Origin: Terrimonas sp937888905
GTDB taxonomy: Bacteria; Bacteroidota; Bacteroidia; Chitinophagales; Chitinophagaceae
Reading direction: 5' to 3'
Assembly (NCBI GenBank): GCA_937888905.1
Contig: CALATA010000017.1
Coordinates: 124,001 to 188,000 of the forward strand
Length of the DNA stretch: 64,000 bases
Shown here: in pieces, positions 54,129 through 63,062 of the stretch
Layout: every line of letters begins with the position of its first letter
Position numbering within the stretch: the stretch's first letter is position 1
Program-made: the position numbers and the translations under genes
Notes under the pieces: generated by a model
The model's input: the letters and a program-made list of their open reading frames with translations, nothing else
Told to the model about the DNA's origin: nothing
Database searches by the model: none

Positions 54129-54530
54129 TTAAAACGACTTCAGGTACCAGTTGCCGTTTTTCTTCACCATTTCAAAAGTCTCCTCCTTATCTCCGTCTGG
54201 GCCAAAAAGGATCTTTACGGAAGCCTTATCTCCTTCAACCAGGGGTTCGCCGTTCATTTTTCCTTTTGCGAAATACTTTTTGAATTCCTCCTGCATGGCA
54301 GGATCGGATGCTACTGAACCAATACGCTTGCTGTCCCCATCGGCTTCGCTGTCGATCAGTTGGGGAAGGGTCTGGTAGTTTCCTGATTTTGCTGCATCAA
54401 AAATGGTTTCTGCCACGGCGCCGGGACTGCTTTGCGGATCAGCTTTCCCGGCTCCGCTTTTTTCGTCGTTGTTACACCCGGTAACTACCAGCGCGGCGAT
54501 AACTGCGATCATGATCGTTGCTTTCTTCAT
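54129..54530 (-). CDS. DUF4878-like lipoprotein
   Basis: 133 residues, lipobox VTGC. The mature part has SPGAVAETIFDAAKSGNYQTLPQL and ends with TFEMVKKNGNWYLKSF, the usual DUF4878/lumazine-binding-like (NTF2-like) arrangement found in small periplasmic proteins. Function unknown. Confidence 0.75.
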   Translation of the reverse strand: MKKATIMIAVIAALVVTGCNNDEKSGAGKADPQSSPGAVAETIFDAAKSGNYQTLPQLIDSEADGDSKRIGSVASDPAMQEEFKKYFAKGKMNGEPLVEGDKASVKILFGPDGDKEETFEMVKKNGNWYLKSF

Positions 54531-54599
54531 TTCTTTTATTTTTAGATAAATTGATTAACGAGGCCGTGTGAAAAGTCGCTCCGGAATTTATTTTCCTTA

Positions 54600-55625
54600 T
54601 CATTTGACTTTGCTGCATTCGATTGCTGCTTCGTCGCCCCAGAACTTACAATAGAGGTTGCCATATTTTCCCCCTCCTATATAATCCTGCAGCACTCTGA
54701 TGGACCCCAGCGAGCATTTGCCGTCTTTTTTATACACTATGCGATAATAGCCCGTTACATACCGATAGGACAGAATACCTAAATCATTTTTTACAACGGT
54801 CCACATAGAGGATGACGGCTCCATGGCTATTTTGAGTATCTCGTAATTGACCAGGTATTTTTTGATCATTGGCGTTACTTTCGCTACAGTGACAGCCGGA
54901 TCGGTAACTTTTACAGGATTGGTAAAATAGTCCGGCAGTTTATCCAACTGCACTGTGTTCATTTTATTTTTTGCTTCCTCACCCCGGCTCTTCATATCCC
55001 CAATATCTTTTGTATCAAATTGCAACTTGAATTCACCTACCACCAGGGGCCATTTCGTGGGATCTTCGTCTTTACCCCAGGCATTCATCGATTTGTTATA
55101 TAATAACACCATTACTGTGTATTCTCCATTGTCCGGAAAATTCTTTTCCTGGACAAGGTGGCTGTAAAAAGGAAAGAAGTACGATTCAAAATCATTGTCC
55201 TGGGAGATACGGCTTGAAGGATTTGCTGCGCCCGGAGCAATGTCGAAGTTCAGGAAAGTTTGTCCTTTCTGATTTTCAAAAACATATATATAATTGTGAT
55301 AATTGCCCCAATATGCTACCCGTTCGCCATTCTTATAAAGTCCCAGCGCATAATTTAAAAAGTAGTCATTTTTGTTCCTCAACGTAGGGCCTCCGTCCTT
55401 GGGGAACCTGAACGCTTCCTGCAGCGCCTGGCCGCTCAGTTCGATTCTGCCATATATGGCATCTGAGGAATGGAAACTGGTTTTACTGTTTTCATGACCG
55501 TTGGTAAAAGGCTTGTCGGAAAAATACATTTTAGCGCCGGCCAGGGGTGCCATATCGTACTCCTGTGCCGTACTGTCGTGGCTTACTACAAGCGCAGTAA
55601 ACAGGGAAAAAATTATCTTATTCAT
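54600..55625 (-). CDS. Secreted hypothetical protein
   Basis: 341 residues with a signal peptide (MNKIIFSLFTALVVSHDSTAQ). The first 190 residues look beta-rich (AKMYFSDKPFTNGHEN, AIYGRIELSGQALQEAF, YTVMVLLYNKSMNAW). The C-terminal 100 contain YEILKIAMEPSSSMWTVVKND and YRIVYKKDGKCSLGSIRV. Two Cys near the C-terminus could be paired. I do not recognise the family. Confidence 0.65.
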   Translation of the reverse strand: MNKIIFSLFTALVVSHDSTAQEYDMAPLAGAKMYFSDKPFTNGHENSKTSFHSSDAIYGRIELSGQALQEAFRFPKDGGPTLRNKNDYFLNYALGLYKNGERVAYWGNYHNYIYVFENQKGQTFLNFDIAPGAANPSSRISQDNDFESYFFPFYSHLVQEKNFPDNGEYTVMVLLYNKSMNAWGKDEDPTKWPLVVGEFKLQFDTKDIGDMKSRGEEAKNKMNTVQLDKLPDYFTNPVKVTDPAVTVAKVTPMIKKYLVNYEILKIAMEPSSSMWTVVKNDLGILSYRYVTGYYRIVYKKDGKCSLGSIRVLQDYIGGGKYGNLYCKFWGDEAAIECSKVK

Positions 55626-56111
55626 AGTCAGAGATTATAGTTTCAAAATGTATACTCATCATCTTGCCTGGTTTTGCATGAGATACAGGTTATTCATCTC
55701 ATTCTTTATTAAAGCTACCGTTCGACATGGCTTTAGAAAATCGCCATTTAATTAACGGCGTTGCAGACCTTTTATCCGGCAGCAGTAACTAAACAACTGG
55801 TTAAAGAGGCCCGTAGCGGTATGCAGATGAACTGCGCTGATAGTTTCCTTATTTGTTTAATTATTTTTAGTAGCCCTTTTGCAAGCGGCAGGCTTATCCA
55901 CAGCAACGGCGCCTGCCGGCACATTAACGGCAGGCTTATCCTGTAAAAAAAGATTCGCTGTACTTCTTTCACACAAACAGGTTACATTAGTAATGGCTTT
56001 TCTACCATGGCCGGCTTATTTAAGGAAACGTTCGAGTACAACGGAAAAAAAATACGATAATTAACCAAAAAACTTAAAGCTACCCGTATAGCAGCACTGC
56101 AGGGCGTAAAC
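55626..56111. other. Intergenic region with direct repeats
   Basis: No gene seen. GGCAGGCTTATCC occurs twice (near 55889 and 55928) around GCGCCTGCCGGC. The region must hold the promoter of the propeller kinase gene, but no clear consensus is visible. Confidence 0.5.
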
Positions 56112-59100
56112 ATGATGCGATTCATCCTACTACTATTTATCCTGTATGTCCCGGCCATATCATATGGCCAGTCATTATATTTTGAGAACTATTCCTCCCA
56201 ACAGGGACTTTCACAAAACAGTTGTTACAGCATTGCACAGGATGCTGACGGGTTCATGTGGATCGGTACGCAGGATGGACTTAACCGGTATGACGGAAAG
56301 GAATTTAAAGTGTATTGGCCAGGCACTAAAATTGGCAAAAAATTACCCTCTAATTATATCTCTGCACTTTATTTCGATTCGGAAAAAAATTTATTGTGGA
56401 TAGGAACTATTGAAGGGATGTGTTTATATCATCCGTTGGGAGATTCTCTTGCGTTGGTTACCGAACTGTTTCCCTTTGCTTCAGCGTTGTCAAATGCCGG
56501 GGTCAAAAAAATACTTTCCTTTAAAAAAAATGAATATTGGGTTATTACTTTTAACAAAGGGCTTTTCTTTATTAATACCAAAACAAAAACGCTTCAATCT
56601 TTCTTCGACAACTCCGTTTACCATAACCAGGTAACAGCCATTACGTTTCATGAAAACAAAGTAATAGTGAGCCTCATGCACAACTTGTTTCACATGGTCC
56701 CATCAGGAAGCGGATTTATACCCGAAGCGTTGTTGCCACAGCACCGGTTTGCAGAAATAAAAGAATTGTATTCATTTAACGGATCGCTTTGGATCGGGAC
56801 ATTGACCGCAGGCTGTTTTTATATTTCTGATAGTTTGACAGCAGCAGCGTCCGTTCGCAGGCTGGAAACGGGTGCCGAGGGCATCGGTTGTTTTACAACC
56901 GACAATGAAGGCACACTTTGGATAGGCTCCAGAGGCAAAGGAATCATACGATATGACCCTGTTAAGCAAACATTTCAACGAGCTATTCATTCGACTTATG
57001 ACAACAGGACACCGGGAAAAAATTTCGTTTTATCCCTATTCAAAGACCGGCAGGGCATTATCTGGTGCGGGTTGAGCGGTAGCGGCCTTGCTAAACACGA
57101 CCCCCTGAAATACCAGTTTACTTCCATCAACAACGAACCGGTCAATAATAGTTCGCTGCCTGATAATATGGTAATTGATATTTTCAAAACCAGGGATAGT
57201 TTTTATTATGTAGGAACACAAAACAATGGAATTACCGAATGGAATCCCAAAAAGAATGAGTTCATTATCTATCCTGCTTCTCACGCCAACAGTGCTACGG
57301 ATAATATCATTTACGATATAGCAGAAGACGAAAAAAACAACCTGTGGATCGCCAGTTGGGGTGGCCTTATGCAGTTTGAGCGAAAGGCTAAAAAGATCAT
57401 TCATCATAAAAACGAGAACCTGATTGCCTCGAAAAAACTTTATGCGCTTGTTAAACTTAAAAACGCAGATAGTCTTTTCATCGCTTCGGAAGCGGGTCCT
57501 GTTTTTTACTCCCTAAAAGATAAAAGCTGGAAACCCTGCCCCGCCGATCTTCTCCCTTCCAACATAAATATCGGCCGGTATAATTTATTTACCTGTAGAT
57601 ATATTTACGAAGACAACAACAATATACTGTGGATCTGTACCGTGGGTGCAGGACTGGTAAAATATGATTACCGGAATCACAAAGTACAGGTAATTGAACC
57701 GGTACGGAAAATATCTACTTATGCCAGGCACTTGCTGCGGGATGGACCATTGTTCTGGATCGCTACCGATAAAGGAGTTGTGCTGTATAATTTTGAAACA
57801 AATGAAATAAAACGGCACATTATTCCAAATGCGTTCGCCGGCTCTAAAGTCTGTTATGCAGTTCAGAAGGATAAACAGGGATTTTTTTGGGTAAGCACAA
57901 ACATGGGGCTGTACAAAATAAATCCCGTGAGCTATAACGTGGAAAAAAACTACAACCTCGGTAACGGCCTGAGTTTTTTAGAATACAATACGGCCTGTAC
58001 GCTGGCGGACGATGATGGCACCCTTATGTTCGGGGGAATAGGCGGCATCACTACTTTTAACCCTGCACTTCTAAAAGAAAATACGTATAGTCCTGCTCCG
58101 CTCATTACCGATATACGGATAAATGATAAATCTGTGGAATTATCTGGCTCTCCTTCACATCTTGAAAAGCTTTCACTAACCTATAATGAAAATTTTATTA
58201 CCCTGCAATTTGCCGTTAATAATTTCTCAAACCATCTCAATAACCAGTTTTCTTATCGTTTACAAGGTCTGACAAACAACTGGACAAATGCGGGTAACCG
58301 CAACTTTGCCACGTATACCAGTCTGCCACCGGGCAACTATTCATTTGAACTCCGGTCGGCCAACAGCGATGGCAAATGGAGCACCGAAGTAACTATGCTT
58401 ACGATTGTCATTCATCCGCCCTGGTGGCAAACATGGTTGTTCAGGGCATCTTTAATCCTGCTGGTGACCGGGCTTATCGTGTATTTTTTAAAAAGGAGGA
58501 TTAAAACGATCCGGCGCGACACAGCCTTGAAATTGCAGTTCGCCGAATTGGAAATAAAAGGGCTGCATGCACAAATGAACCCGCATTTTATTTTTAATTC
58601 GCTTAACAGCATCAAAGAAATGATACTGGAAGATCAAAAGCAAAATGCCAGCCGCTATCTCAGTAAGTTTGCCCAACTGATCCGGACAAACCTCGAACAA
58701 TCCCGCCAGGCTTTTGTGACGGTCAGGCAGTGTATCGACCACCTGGAGCAATATCTGCAAATGGAAAAATTGCGTTTTGATTCTTTTTCTTACTCGATAG
58801 AAGTTGAGGGCGGAATGAGCCCGGATGAAATAAATATGGCGCCTATGCTTATCCAGCCCCTGGTCGAGAATGCCATCTGGCATGGCTTGCGCAATAAGAA
58901 TGGCGATAAGCAACTGCGGGTGCTATTCTATATAAAAGATAGCCAGTTATTTTGTGAGATAGAAGATAATGGCATCGGTATCCTGCAATCAAAAGAAACT
59001 AAATTCGGTACGCAGGCCACTCACCGGTCGGTGGGGATTATTAATATTCGCGAACGTCTGGCAGTGCTTAATGAAAAATATAAAATGAACTGTTCCCTGC

Positions 59101-59174
59101 AAATTATTGATAAATCTACGTTGCCGGAAAAAAGAGGCACCGGTACCATTGCTATATTACAGTTTACCCTATAA
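56112..59174 (+). CDS. Reg_prop/Y_Y_Y sensor histidine kinase of LytS type
   Basis: 1020 residues. Signal peptide (about 1-20), then a two-bladed periplasmic propeller set with repeated GLSQNSCYSIAQDADGFMWIGT-type Reg_prop motifs (about 25-680), a Y_Y_Y domain (FSYRLQGLTNNWTNAG, LPPGNYSFELRSANSDG), one membrane helix (near 770-790), then His_kinase with AQMNPHFIFNSLNSIKEM (His near 820). The ATPase N box LVENAIWHGLRNKNG and DNGIG are intact. Unlike the hybrid systems of gut Bacteroides it lacks fused receiver and AraC domains. The LytTR regulator follows 9 bp later. Confidence 0.92.
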   Translation: MMRFILLLFILYVPAISYGQSLYFENYSSQQGLSQNSCYSIAQDADGFMWIGTQDGLNRYDGKEFKVYWPGTKIGKKLPSNYISALYFDSEKNLLWIGTIEGMCLYHPLGDSLALVTELFPFASALSNAGVKKILSFKKNEYWVITFNKGLFFINTKTKTLQSFFDNSVYHNQVTAITFHENKVIVSLMHNLFHMVPSGSGFIPEALLPQHRFAEIKELYSFNGSLWIGTLTAGCFYISDSLTAAASVRRLETGAEGIGCFTTDNEGTLWIGSRGKGIIRYDPVKQTFQRAIHSTYDNRTPGKNFVLSLFKDRQGIIWCGLSGSGLAKHDPLKYQFTSINNEPVNNSSLPDNMVIDIFKTRDSFYYVGTQNNGITEWNPKKNEFIIYPASHANSATDNIIYDIAEDEKNNLWIASWGGLMQFERKAKKIIHHKNENLIASKKLYALVKLKNADSLFIASEAGPVFYSLKDKSWKPCPADLLPSNINIGRYNLFTCRYIYEDNNNILWICTVGAGLVKYDYRNHKVQVIEPVRKISTYARHLLRDGPLFWIATDKGVVLYNFETNEIKRHIIPNAFAGSKVCYAVQKDKQGFFWVSTNMGLYKINPVSYNVEKNYNLGNGLSFLEYNTACTLADDDGTLMFGGIGGITTFNPALLKENTYSPAPLITDIRINDKSVELSGSPSHLEKLSLTYNENFITLQFAVNNFSNHLNNQFSYRLQGLTNNWTNAGNRNFATYTSLPPGNYSFELRSANSDGKWSTEVTMLTIVIHPPWWQTWLFRASLILLVTGLIVYFLKRRIKTIRRDTALKLQFAELEIKGLHAQMNPHFIFNSLNSIKEMILEDQKQNASRYLSKFAQLIRTNLEQSRQAFVTVRQCIDHLEQYLQMEKLRFDSFSYSIEVEGGMSPDEINMAPMLIQPLVENAIWHGLRNKNGDKQLRVLFYIKDSQLFCEIEDNGIGILQSKETKFGTQATHRSVGIINIRERLAVLNEKYKMNCSLQIIDKSTLPEKRGTGTIAILQFTL

Positions 59175-59183
59175 CCAAAAGGA

Positions 59184-59945
59184 ATGATAAACACTATCCT
59201 TGTTGATGATGAACCGAGAGGACTGAATACCCTGAACAAGCTGTTACGGGAGTACTGTCCTCAAATAAAAATAGTCGCAGAATGCATGGATGCAGATATC
59301 GCAAAAGAAAAAATCACCTCTTTGCATCCACAGCTGGTTTTCCTTGACATATCCTTACCCGGCAAAACCAGTTTTGACCTGCTGGCTGAACTGACGACCG
59401 TAAATTTTGAGATCATATTTGTGACCGCACATAACAACTATATGTTGCAGGCCTTTCGCTATAGTGCCGTAGATTATTTAATGAAGCCAATTGACGAGGA
59501 CCTCCTGGTTGATGCCGTGAAAAGAGCAGACAAAAGAATTGCACTGAACACCATCAACAATAACGTCACTACACTTTTGGACAATCTTCATAAGGAGCAG
59601 GTGCCCCAGGAAATGAAACTTTGCATCCCTTCACTGAAGGGATTCCTGGTAGTGGAAATCAGGAACATCCTGTTCTGCGAAGCCTCGGGCAGCTATACCA
59701 ATTTTCATTTAACAGATAATCAACTGCTGTGCACAGCCAAAAGCATACATGAATATGAAGAGTTACTGGCGGATGCAGGTTTTGTCCGTATCCACAAATC
59801 CTATCTGGTTAATCTACGCCATGTAAAGGAATATGTTCGTGGTGAAGGCGGCTCGGTGATCCTTTCCAATGGTAAAGAAGTAGAAGTAAGCCGGCGGAAG
59901 AAAGACAGTTTTATAAGCCGTATGAAAGAATACTATAAATATTGA
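59184..59945 (+). CDS. LytTR-type response regulator, partner of the propeller kinase
   Basis: 253 residues. Receiver: INTILVDDEPRGLNTLNKLL, acceptor Asp in LVFLDISLPGKTSFDLL, Lys in YLMKPIDEDLL. LytTR: ILFCEASGSYTNFHLTD, TAKSIHEYEELL, FVRIHKSYLVNLRHVKEYV. Its length equals that of the other LytTR protein at 42599-43360, which suggests a common origin. Operon with the kinase. Confidence 0.93.
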   Translation: MINTILVDDEPRGLNTLNKLLREYCPQIKIVAECMDADIAKEKITSLHPQLVFLDISLPGKTSFDLLAELTTVNFEIIFVTAHNNYMLQAFRYSAVDYLMKPIDEDLLVDAVKRADKRIALNTINNNVTTLLDNLHKEQVPQEMKLCIPSLKGFLVVEIRNILFCEASGSYTNFHLTDNQLLCTAKSIHEYEELLADAGFVRIHKSYLVNLRHVKEYVRGEGGSVILSNGKEVEVSRRKKDSFISRMKEYYKY

Positions 59946-60041
59946 TCCTGCCCTCCGTTAGTTACTGTTGGCCAAAAACGCTGGCCTTATGCCAGCAGAA
60001 CAAGCTCAGGCAATTTTTACTGTGTAAAGCTCAAAAAAATA

Positions 60042-60075
60042 AAGAAGGTTGTAAGTAATTACTTACAACCTTCTT
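60042..60075 (-). terminator. 34-bp perfect palindrome, terminator of tRNA-Leu(GAG)
   Basis: AAGAAGGTTGTAAGTAA and its exact complement, directly behind the tRNA. On the minus strand TTTATTTTTTT follows. Confidence 0.85.
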
Positions 60076-60078
60076 ACG

Positions 60079-60162
60079 TGCCCAAGACTGGATTCGAACC
60101 AGCACGCCGTTTCCAGCGCTACCACCTCAAGGTAGTGCGTCTACCAATTTCGCCACCTGGGC
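60079..60162 (-). tRNA. tRNA-Leu(GAG)
   Basis: 84 nt. Acceptor GCCCAGG/CTTGGGC, D arm with AAATTGGTAGA, anticodon arm CTACC-TTGAGGT-GGTAG giving anticodon GAG, long variable arm, T arm CTGGTTCGAATCCAG. CCA not encoded. Confidence 0.95.
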
Positions 60163-60206
60163 TTAAGGGGATGCAAATATACGTTTTCCGCTTTAATTTC
60201 AGCAAA

Positions 60207-61388
60207 TCATTCTTTTTTTTCTGCCGGTTTAGGGTCCACTCCTTTATTCAATATGATACGGAACGTAGTGCCTTTGCCTAATTCCGAATGTTTGATGAAC
60301 AATTGTCCTTTGTGGTATTGCTCGATGATGCGTTTGCACAAACTCAGTCCAAGCCCCCACCCTCTTTTCTTCGTGGTAAATCCGGGCTTGAACACTTTGG
60401 CTATATTCTTCCGCGTAATGCCTTTGCCCGAATCCGTTACATCTATTATTACCGTTTCCTTTTCTTCGCGGATATCCACTTCAATGGATCCTTTGCCATC
60501 CATCGCATCCAGCGCATTCTTCAGCAGATTTTCAATCACCCAGTCGAATAAGGGCCCTGATATGCGGACCGGTAGTTCAGTCAGGCCATGCGTTTCTATA
60601 CCAAAACTCACTTTGCCCGGCGCTCTTTTGCGGATATAGTCCACCATGTTATTTACCTGGCGGATAAGATCCATGCGTTCGAGTTGCGGTGTGCTGCCGA
60701 TTTTGCCAAAACGGTCGCTCACCAAGCGCAGACGGTTCACATCTTTTTCCAGTTCCTGTACGATGCGGGCATTTTCGGGCTGGTCCTTCATCATTTCCAC
60801 CCAGCCTTCCAGCGATGAAACCGGCGTGCCCAACTGGTGTGCGGTTTCTTTCGCCATCCCCGCCCATACCTGGTTCTGCACCGACCGGTAACTGCTGCGC
60901 AATGACAAAATGGTCAGTAAAATGAACAGAGCAACGATCACGAGTTGTACAATCGGATAATAAGTGACCTGTCCCAGCAGCGGTGTATGTCCGAAATAAT
61001 AGCGATTGACTTTTGACGAATCAACCGGATCTGTATAAAGGATCGGTGAGTTGATGGATTTGAGTTGCTGTAATTCTTTTTTAAGAAAAAGCGGATCATG
61101 TTCAATCGCCGCGGAATCGAGATTGACATAGTTGGTAATACTGTCCTTCTCGTCGGTTTCGATAATCGGAATATCGTGATTATCGGAAATGATCTTGAAT
61201 GCCAACCGCACGTCGGTACTTGCCGGATTCAGCAACGATTTACTCGCCTCCACCCATTGTTCCACTTTGGTTCGCTCTTCCGCGGCGATCTTCCGCGAGA
61301 GGTACTGCGAATAAAAAATGGTTCCCGTCACGATGCAGATCGCGATCAGTGCAAGCCCGGTGCGCAGGTTGAGGAATTGCTGAAACAT
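60207..61388 (-). CDS. Membrane sensor histidine kinase
   Basis: 393 residues. Two membrane helices (about 12-28 and 145-165) enclose a small periplasmic sensor. The phospho-acceptor motif is ETAHQLGTPVSSLEGWVEMM, a variant common in Bacteroidota. The ATPase domain has ENLLKNALDAMDGKG, VTDSGKGITRKN and KRGWGLGLSLCKRIIEQYHKG. No response regulator is adjacent, so it is an orphan here. Confidence 0.9.
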   Translation of the reverse strand: MFQQFLNLRTGLALIAICIVTGTIFYSQYLSRKIAAEERTKVEQWVEASKSLLNPASTDVRLAFKIISDNHDIPIIETDEKDSITNYVNLDSAAIEHDPLFLKKELQQLKSINSPILYTDPVDSSKVNRYYFGHTPLLGQVTYYPIVQLVIVALFILLTILSLRSSYRSVQNQVWAGMAKETAHQLGTPVSSLEGWVEMMKDQPENARIVQELEKDVNRLRLVSDRFGKIGSTPQLERMDLIRQVNNMVDYIRKRAPGKVSFGIETHGLTELPVRISGPLFDWVIENLLKNALDAMDGKGSIEVDIREEKETVIIDVTDSGKGITRKNIAKVFKPGFTTKKRGWGLGLSLCKRIIEQYHKGQLFIKHSELGKGTTFRIILNKGVDPKPAEKKE

Positions 61389-61407
61389 GGTTCGAAGATA
61401 GGAGGAT

Positions 61408-61510
61408 AATGTGTAAATGTGCCCCGGGTTCCGGGGATGTGTAAATGTGAAAATTATACAGCCGGTCAGCGAAAATCCATTTCCACATTTACCTATTTAC
61501 ACATTTTCAC
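61408..61510. repeat. ATGTGTAAATGTG repeats in a divergent promoter region
   Basis: ATGTGTAAATGTG occurs twice around a CCCCGG-GTT-CCGGGG hairpin (61422-61436), and inverted copies (CACATTTACCTATTTACACA) lie at about 61483-61503. The GT2 promoter sits at the right edge. Confidence 0.75.
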
Positions 61511-61513
61511 AAC

Positions 61514-61521
61514 TATCTTTG
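61514..61521 (+). promoter_or_regulatory. -7 box TATCTTTG before GT2 gene
   Basis: Matches TAnnTTTG. The ATG begins 8 bp later, so the transcript would have almost no leader. Confidence 0.6.
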
Positions 61522-61529
61522 GCTCCCTT

Positions 61530-62558
61530 ATGCAATCACCTCTCGTAGCTGTAGTAATCCTTAACTGGAATGGCCGTCGTCACCTGGAGCAGTTTCTGCC
61601 TTCGGTGATGGCTGCGAGCTATGACAATCAGCAGGTAATTGTGGCAGATAATGGCTCTACCGATGATTCGATCGCATTTCTCCGCGAACGATATCCTGCT
61701 ATACGCATCATCGAACTGGGTCGAAACTATGGTTTTGCCGGCGGTTACAACCGTGCGCTGAAACAGGTAGATGCTCCTTACTATATATTACTGAATTCGG
61801 ATGTGGAAGTAACACCGGGCTGGATCGAACCGATGGTGGAACTGCTGGAAGGCGATCAACAGATTGGCGCCTGTCAGCCCAAGCTGCGGGCCTATCATCA
61901 CCCGGAATTATTTGAATACGCCGGTGCGGCAGGCGGCTGGTTGGACCGCTATGGTTATCCGTTTGCACGCGGGCGCATCTTTGATATATGTGAAGTAGAC
62001 CGGGGACAATATGATAAAACGGCCCCGGTGTTCTGGGCCAGCGGAGCGGCTTTGTTTATCCGTTCGGCGGTGTTTCATGGCGCAGGTGGTTTTGATGAAT
62101 ATTTCTTTGCCCACCAGGAAGAAATCGATCTCTGCTGGCGGGTGCAGCTAGCGGGTCACCGCGTGTTTGCGTGTCCGGTATCCGTTGTATATCATGTGGG
62201 CGGAGGTACGTTGCCGCGGGGTAATTCCAGAAAAACCTACCTCAATTTCCGGAACAACCGGATCATGCTGTCGAAAAATCTGTCGTGGCAGGAAAAGCTG
62301 TGGGTAATGCCGTTCAGGTATATGCTGGATGCGGTGTCGGCCTGGAAAGGGTTACTGACCGGAGATGGCGGATATTTTGTGGCAATTGTGCGGGCGCATA
62401 TGTCGTACGTGAAATGGCGTTTGTTCAAAAGGCACCTGAGTGTGTTTCCGAAAGAGCGTGGCCGGCCGGTGGAAGGACGGTTCAAAGGCAACCTGGTGTG
62501 GCTGCATTTTGTGAAAAAGAAAAAAATCTTTGCAGAAATTGTTAAAAAAGAGGCGTGA
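61530..62558 (+). CDS. GT2-family glycosyltransferase
   Basis: 342 residues from ATG 61530 (MQSPLVAVVILNWNG); the longer frame would start within the repeats. Motifs: VVILNWNGRRHLEQFL, IVADNGSTDDS, LGRNYGFAGGYNRAL, YYILLNSDVEVTPGW (metal D-x-D region) and FFAHQEEIDLCWRVQLAG (catalytic-region Glu/Asp), as in rhamnosyltransferase-like GT2 enzymes. It probably transfers a sugar to a cell-surface glycan at the cytoplasmic face. No other glycan genes are nearby. Confidence 0.93.
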   Translation: MQSPLVAVVILNWNGRRHLEQFLPSVMAASYDNQQVIVADNGSTDDSIAFLRERYPAIRIIELGRNYGFAGGYNRALKQVDAPYYILLNSDVEVTPGWIEPMVELLEGDQQIGACQPKLRAYHHPELFEYAGAAGGWLDRYGYPFARGRIFDICEVDRGQYDKTAPVFWASGAALFIRSAVFHGAGGFDEYFFAHQEEIDLCWRVQLAGHRVFACPVSVVYHVGGGTLPRGNSRKTYLNFRNNRIMLSKNLSWQEKLWVMPFRYMLDAVSAWKGLLTGDGGYFVAIVRAHMSYVKWRLFKRHLSVFPKERGRPVEGRFKGNLVWLHFVKKKKIFAEIVKKEA

Positions 62559-62575
62559 TTATTCGTTGAACCTCT

Positions 62576-62583
62576 TATTTTTG
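62576..62583 (+). promoter_or_regulatory. -7 box TATTTTTG
   Basis: Matches TAnnTTTG, 17 bp before the ATG at 62601. Confidence 0.55.
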
Positions 62584-62600
62584 CACCATAAATTTTGGGT

Positions 62601-62819
62601 ATGGCTCATACGGAAGAATATCAACATGAATTAGAGAAAATCCAGGATCGTGACTTTGCTCATAACTGGGTATCTTCTTCTGCTTTTATATTTTATTTGA
62701 GCGTGGCATGTATTGTTGCGTTTTCGTTTGGCGGTTGTTACCAACTGTATACGAAGCGTTACCACAAGCAGAATGTGACCATTCAGGAGAGCACTTTGTA
62801 CACGCCGAAGTACAAGTAA
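62601..62819 (+). CDS. Small single-helix membrane protein
   Basis: 72 residues from ATG 62601. The N-terminal 25 residues are polar and helical (MAHTEEYQHELEKIQDRDF), then one membrane helix (SSSAFIFYLSVACIVAFSFGG), then a basic tail (QLYTKRYHKQNVTIQ). Its own -7 box and terminator suggest a real, separately transcribed gene. Function unknown. Confidence 0.65.
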   Translation: MAHTEEYQHELEKIQDRDFAHNWVSSSAFIFYLSVACIVAFSFGGCYQLYTKRYHKQNVTIQESTLYTPKYK

Positions 62820-62825
62820 AAAATA

Positions 62826-62849
62826 AAAAAACTTCGTAAAAAGTTTTTT
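62826..62849 (+). terminator. Hairpin after small membrane-protein gene
   Basis: Stem AAAAAACTT/AAGTTTTTT with a 6-nt loop, 6 bp after the stop. Confidence 0.7.
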
Positions 62850-62866
62850 AGAAAGTAACAAACTCC

Positions 62867-62874
62867 TATTTTTG
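62867..62874 (+). promoter_or_regulatory. -7 box TATTTTTG of tRNA-Gly
   Basis: Matches TAnnTTTG. The tRNA starts 60 bp downstream. Confidence 0.55.
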
Positions 62875-62933
62875 CAACCCCTTAGTTCTTTGGCCGCCAA
62901 TAGTTGATTAGTTGATGATTGGCAGTTAGTTAT

Positions 62934-63006
<73 letters not shown>

Positions 63007-63011
63007 CTAAG

Positions 63012-63036
63012 ATCCCGCTTCGGCGGGATTTTTTTT
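63012..63036 (+). terminator. Terminator of tRNA-Gly
   Basis: Stem ATCCCGC/GCGGGAT, loop TTCG, then eight Ts. Confidence 0.88.
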
Positions 63037-63062
63037 GACTGGTAGTAATTCATCAGTCTGTA

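Noticed and set aside
56112..59945. SusR-type hybrid two-component system for glycan use
   Set aside because: The kinase lacks fused receiver and AraC domains and is followed by a separate LytTR regulator.
60078..60281. Plus-strand frame starting MPKTGFEPARRF
   Set aside because: It reads the antisense of tRNA-Leu(GAG) and has no family support.
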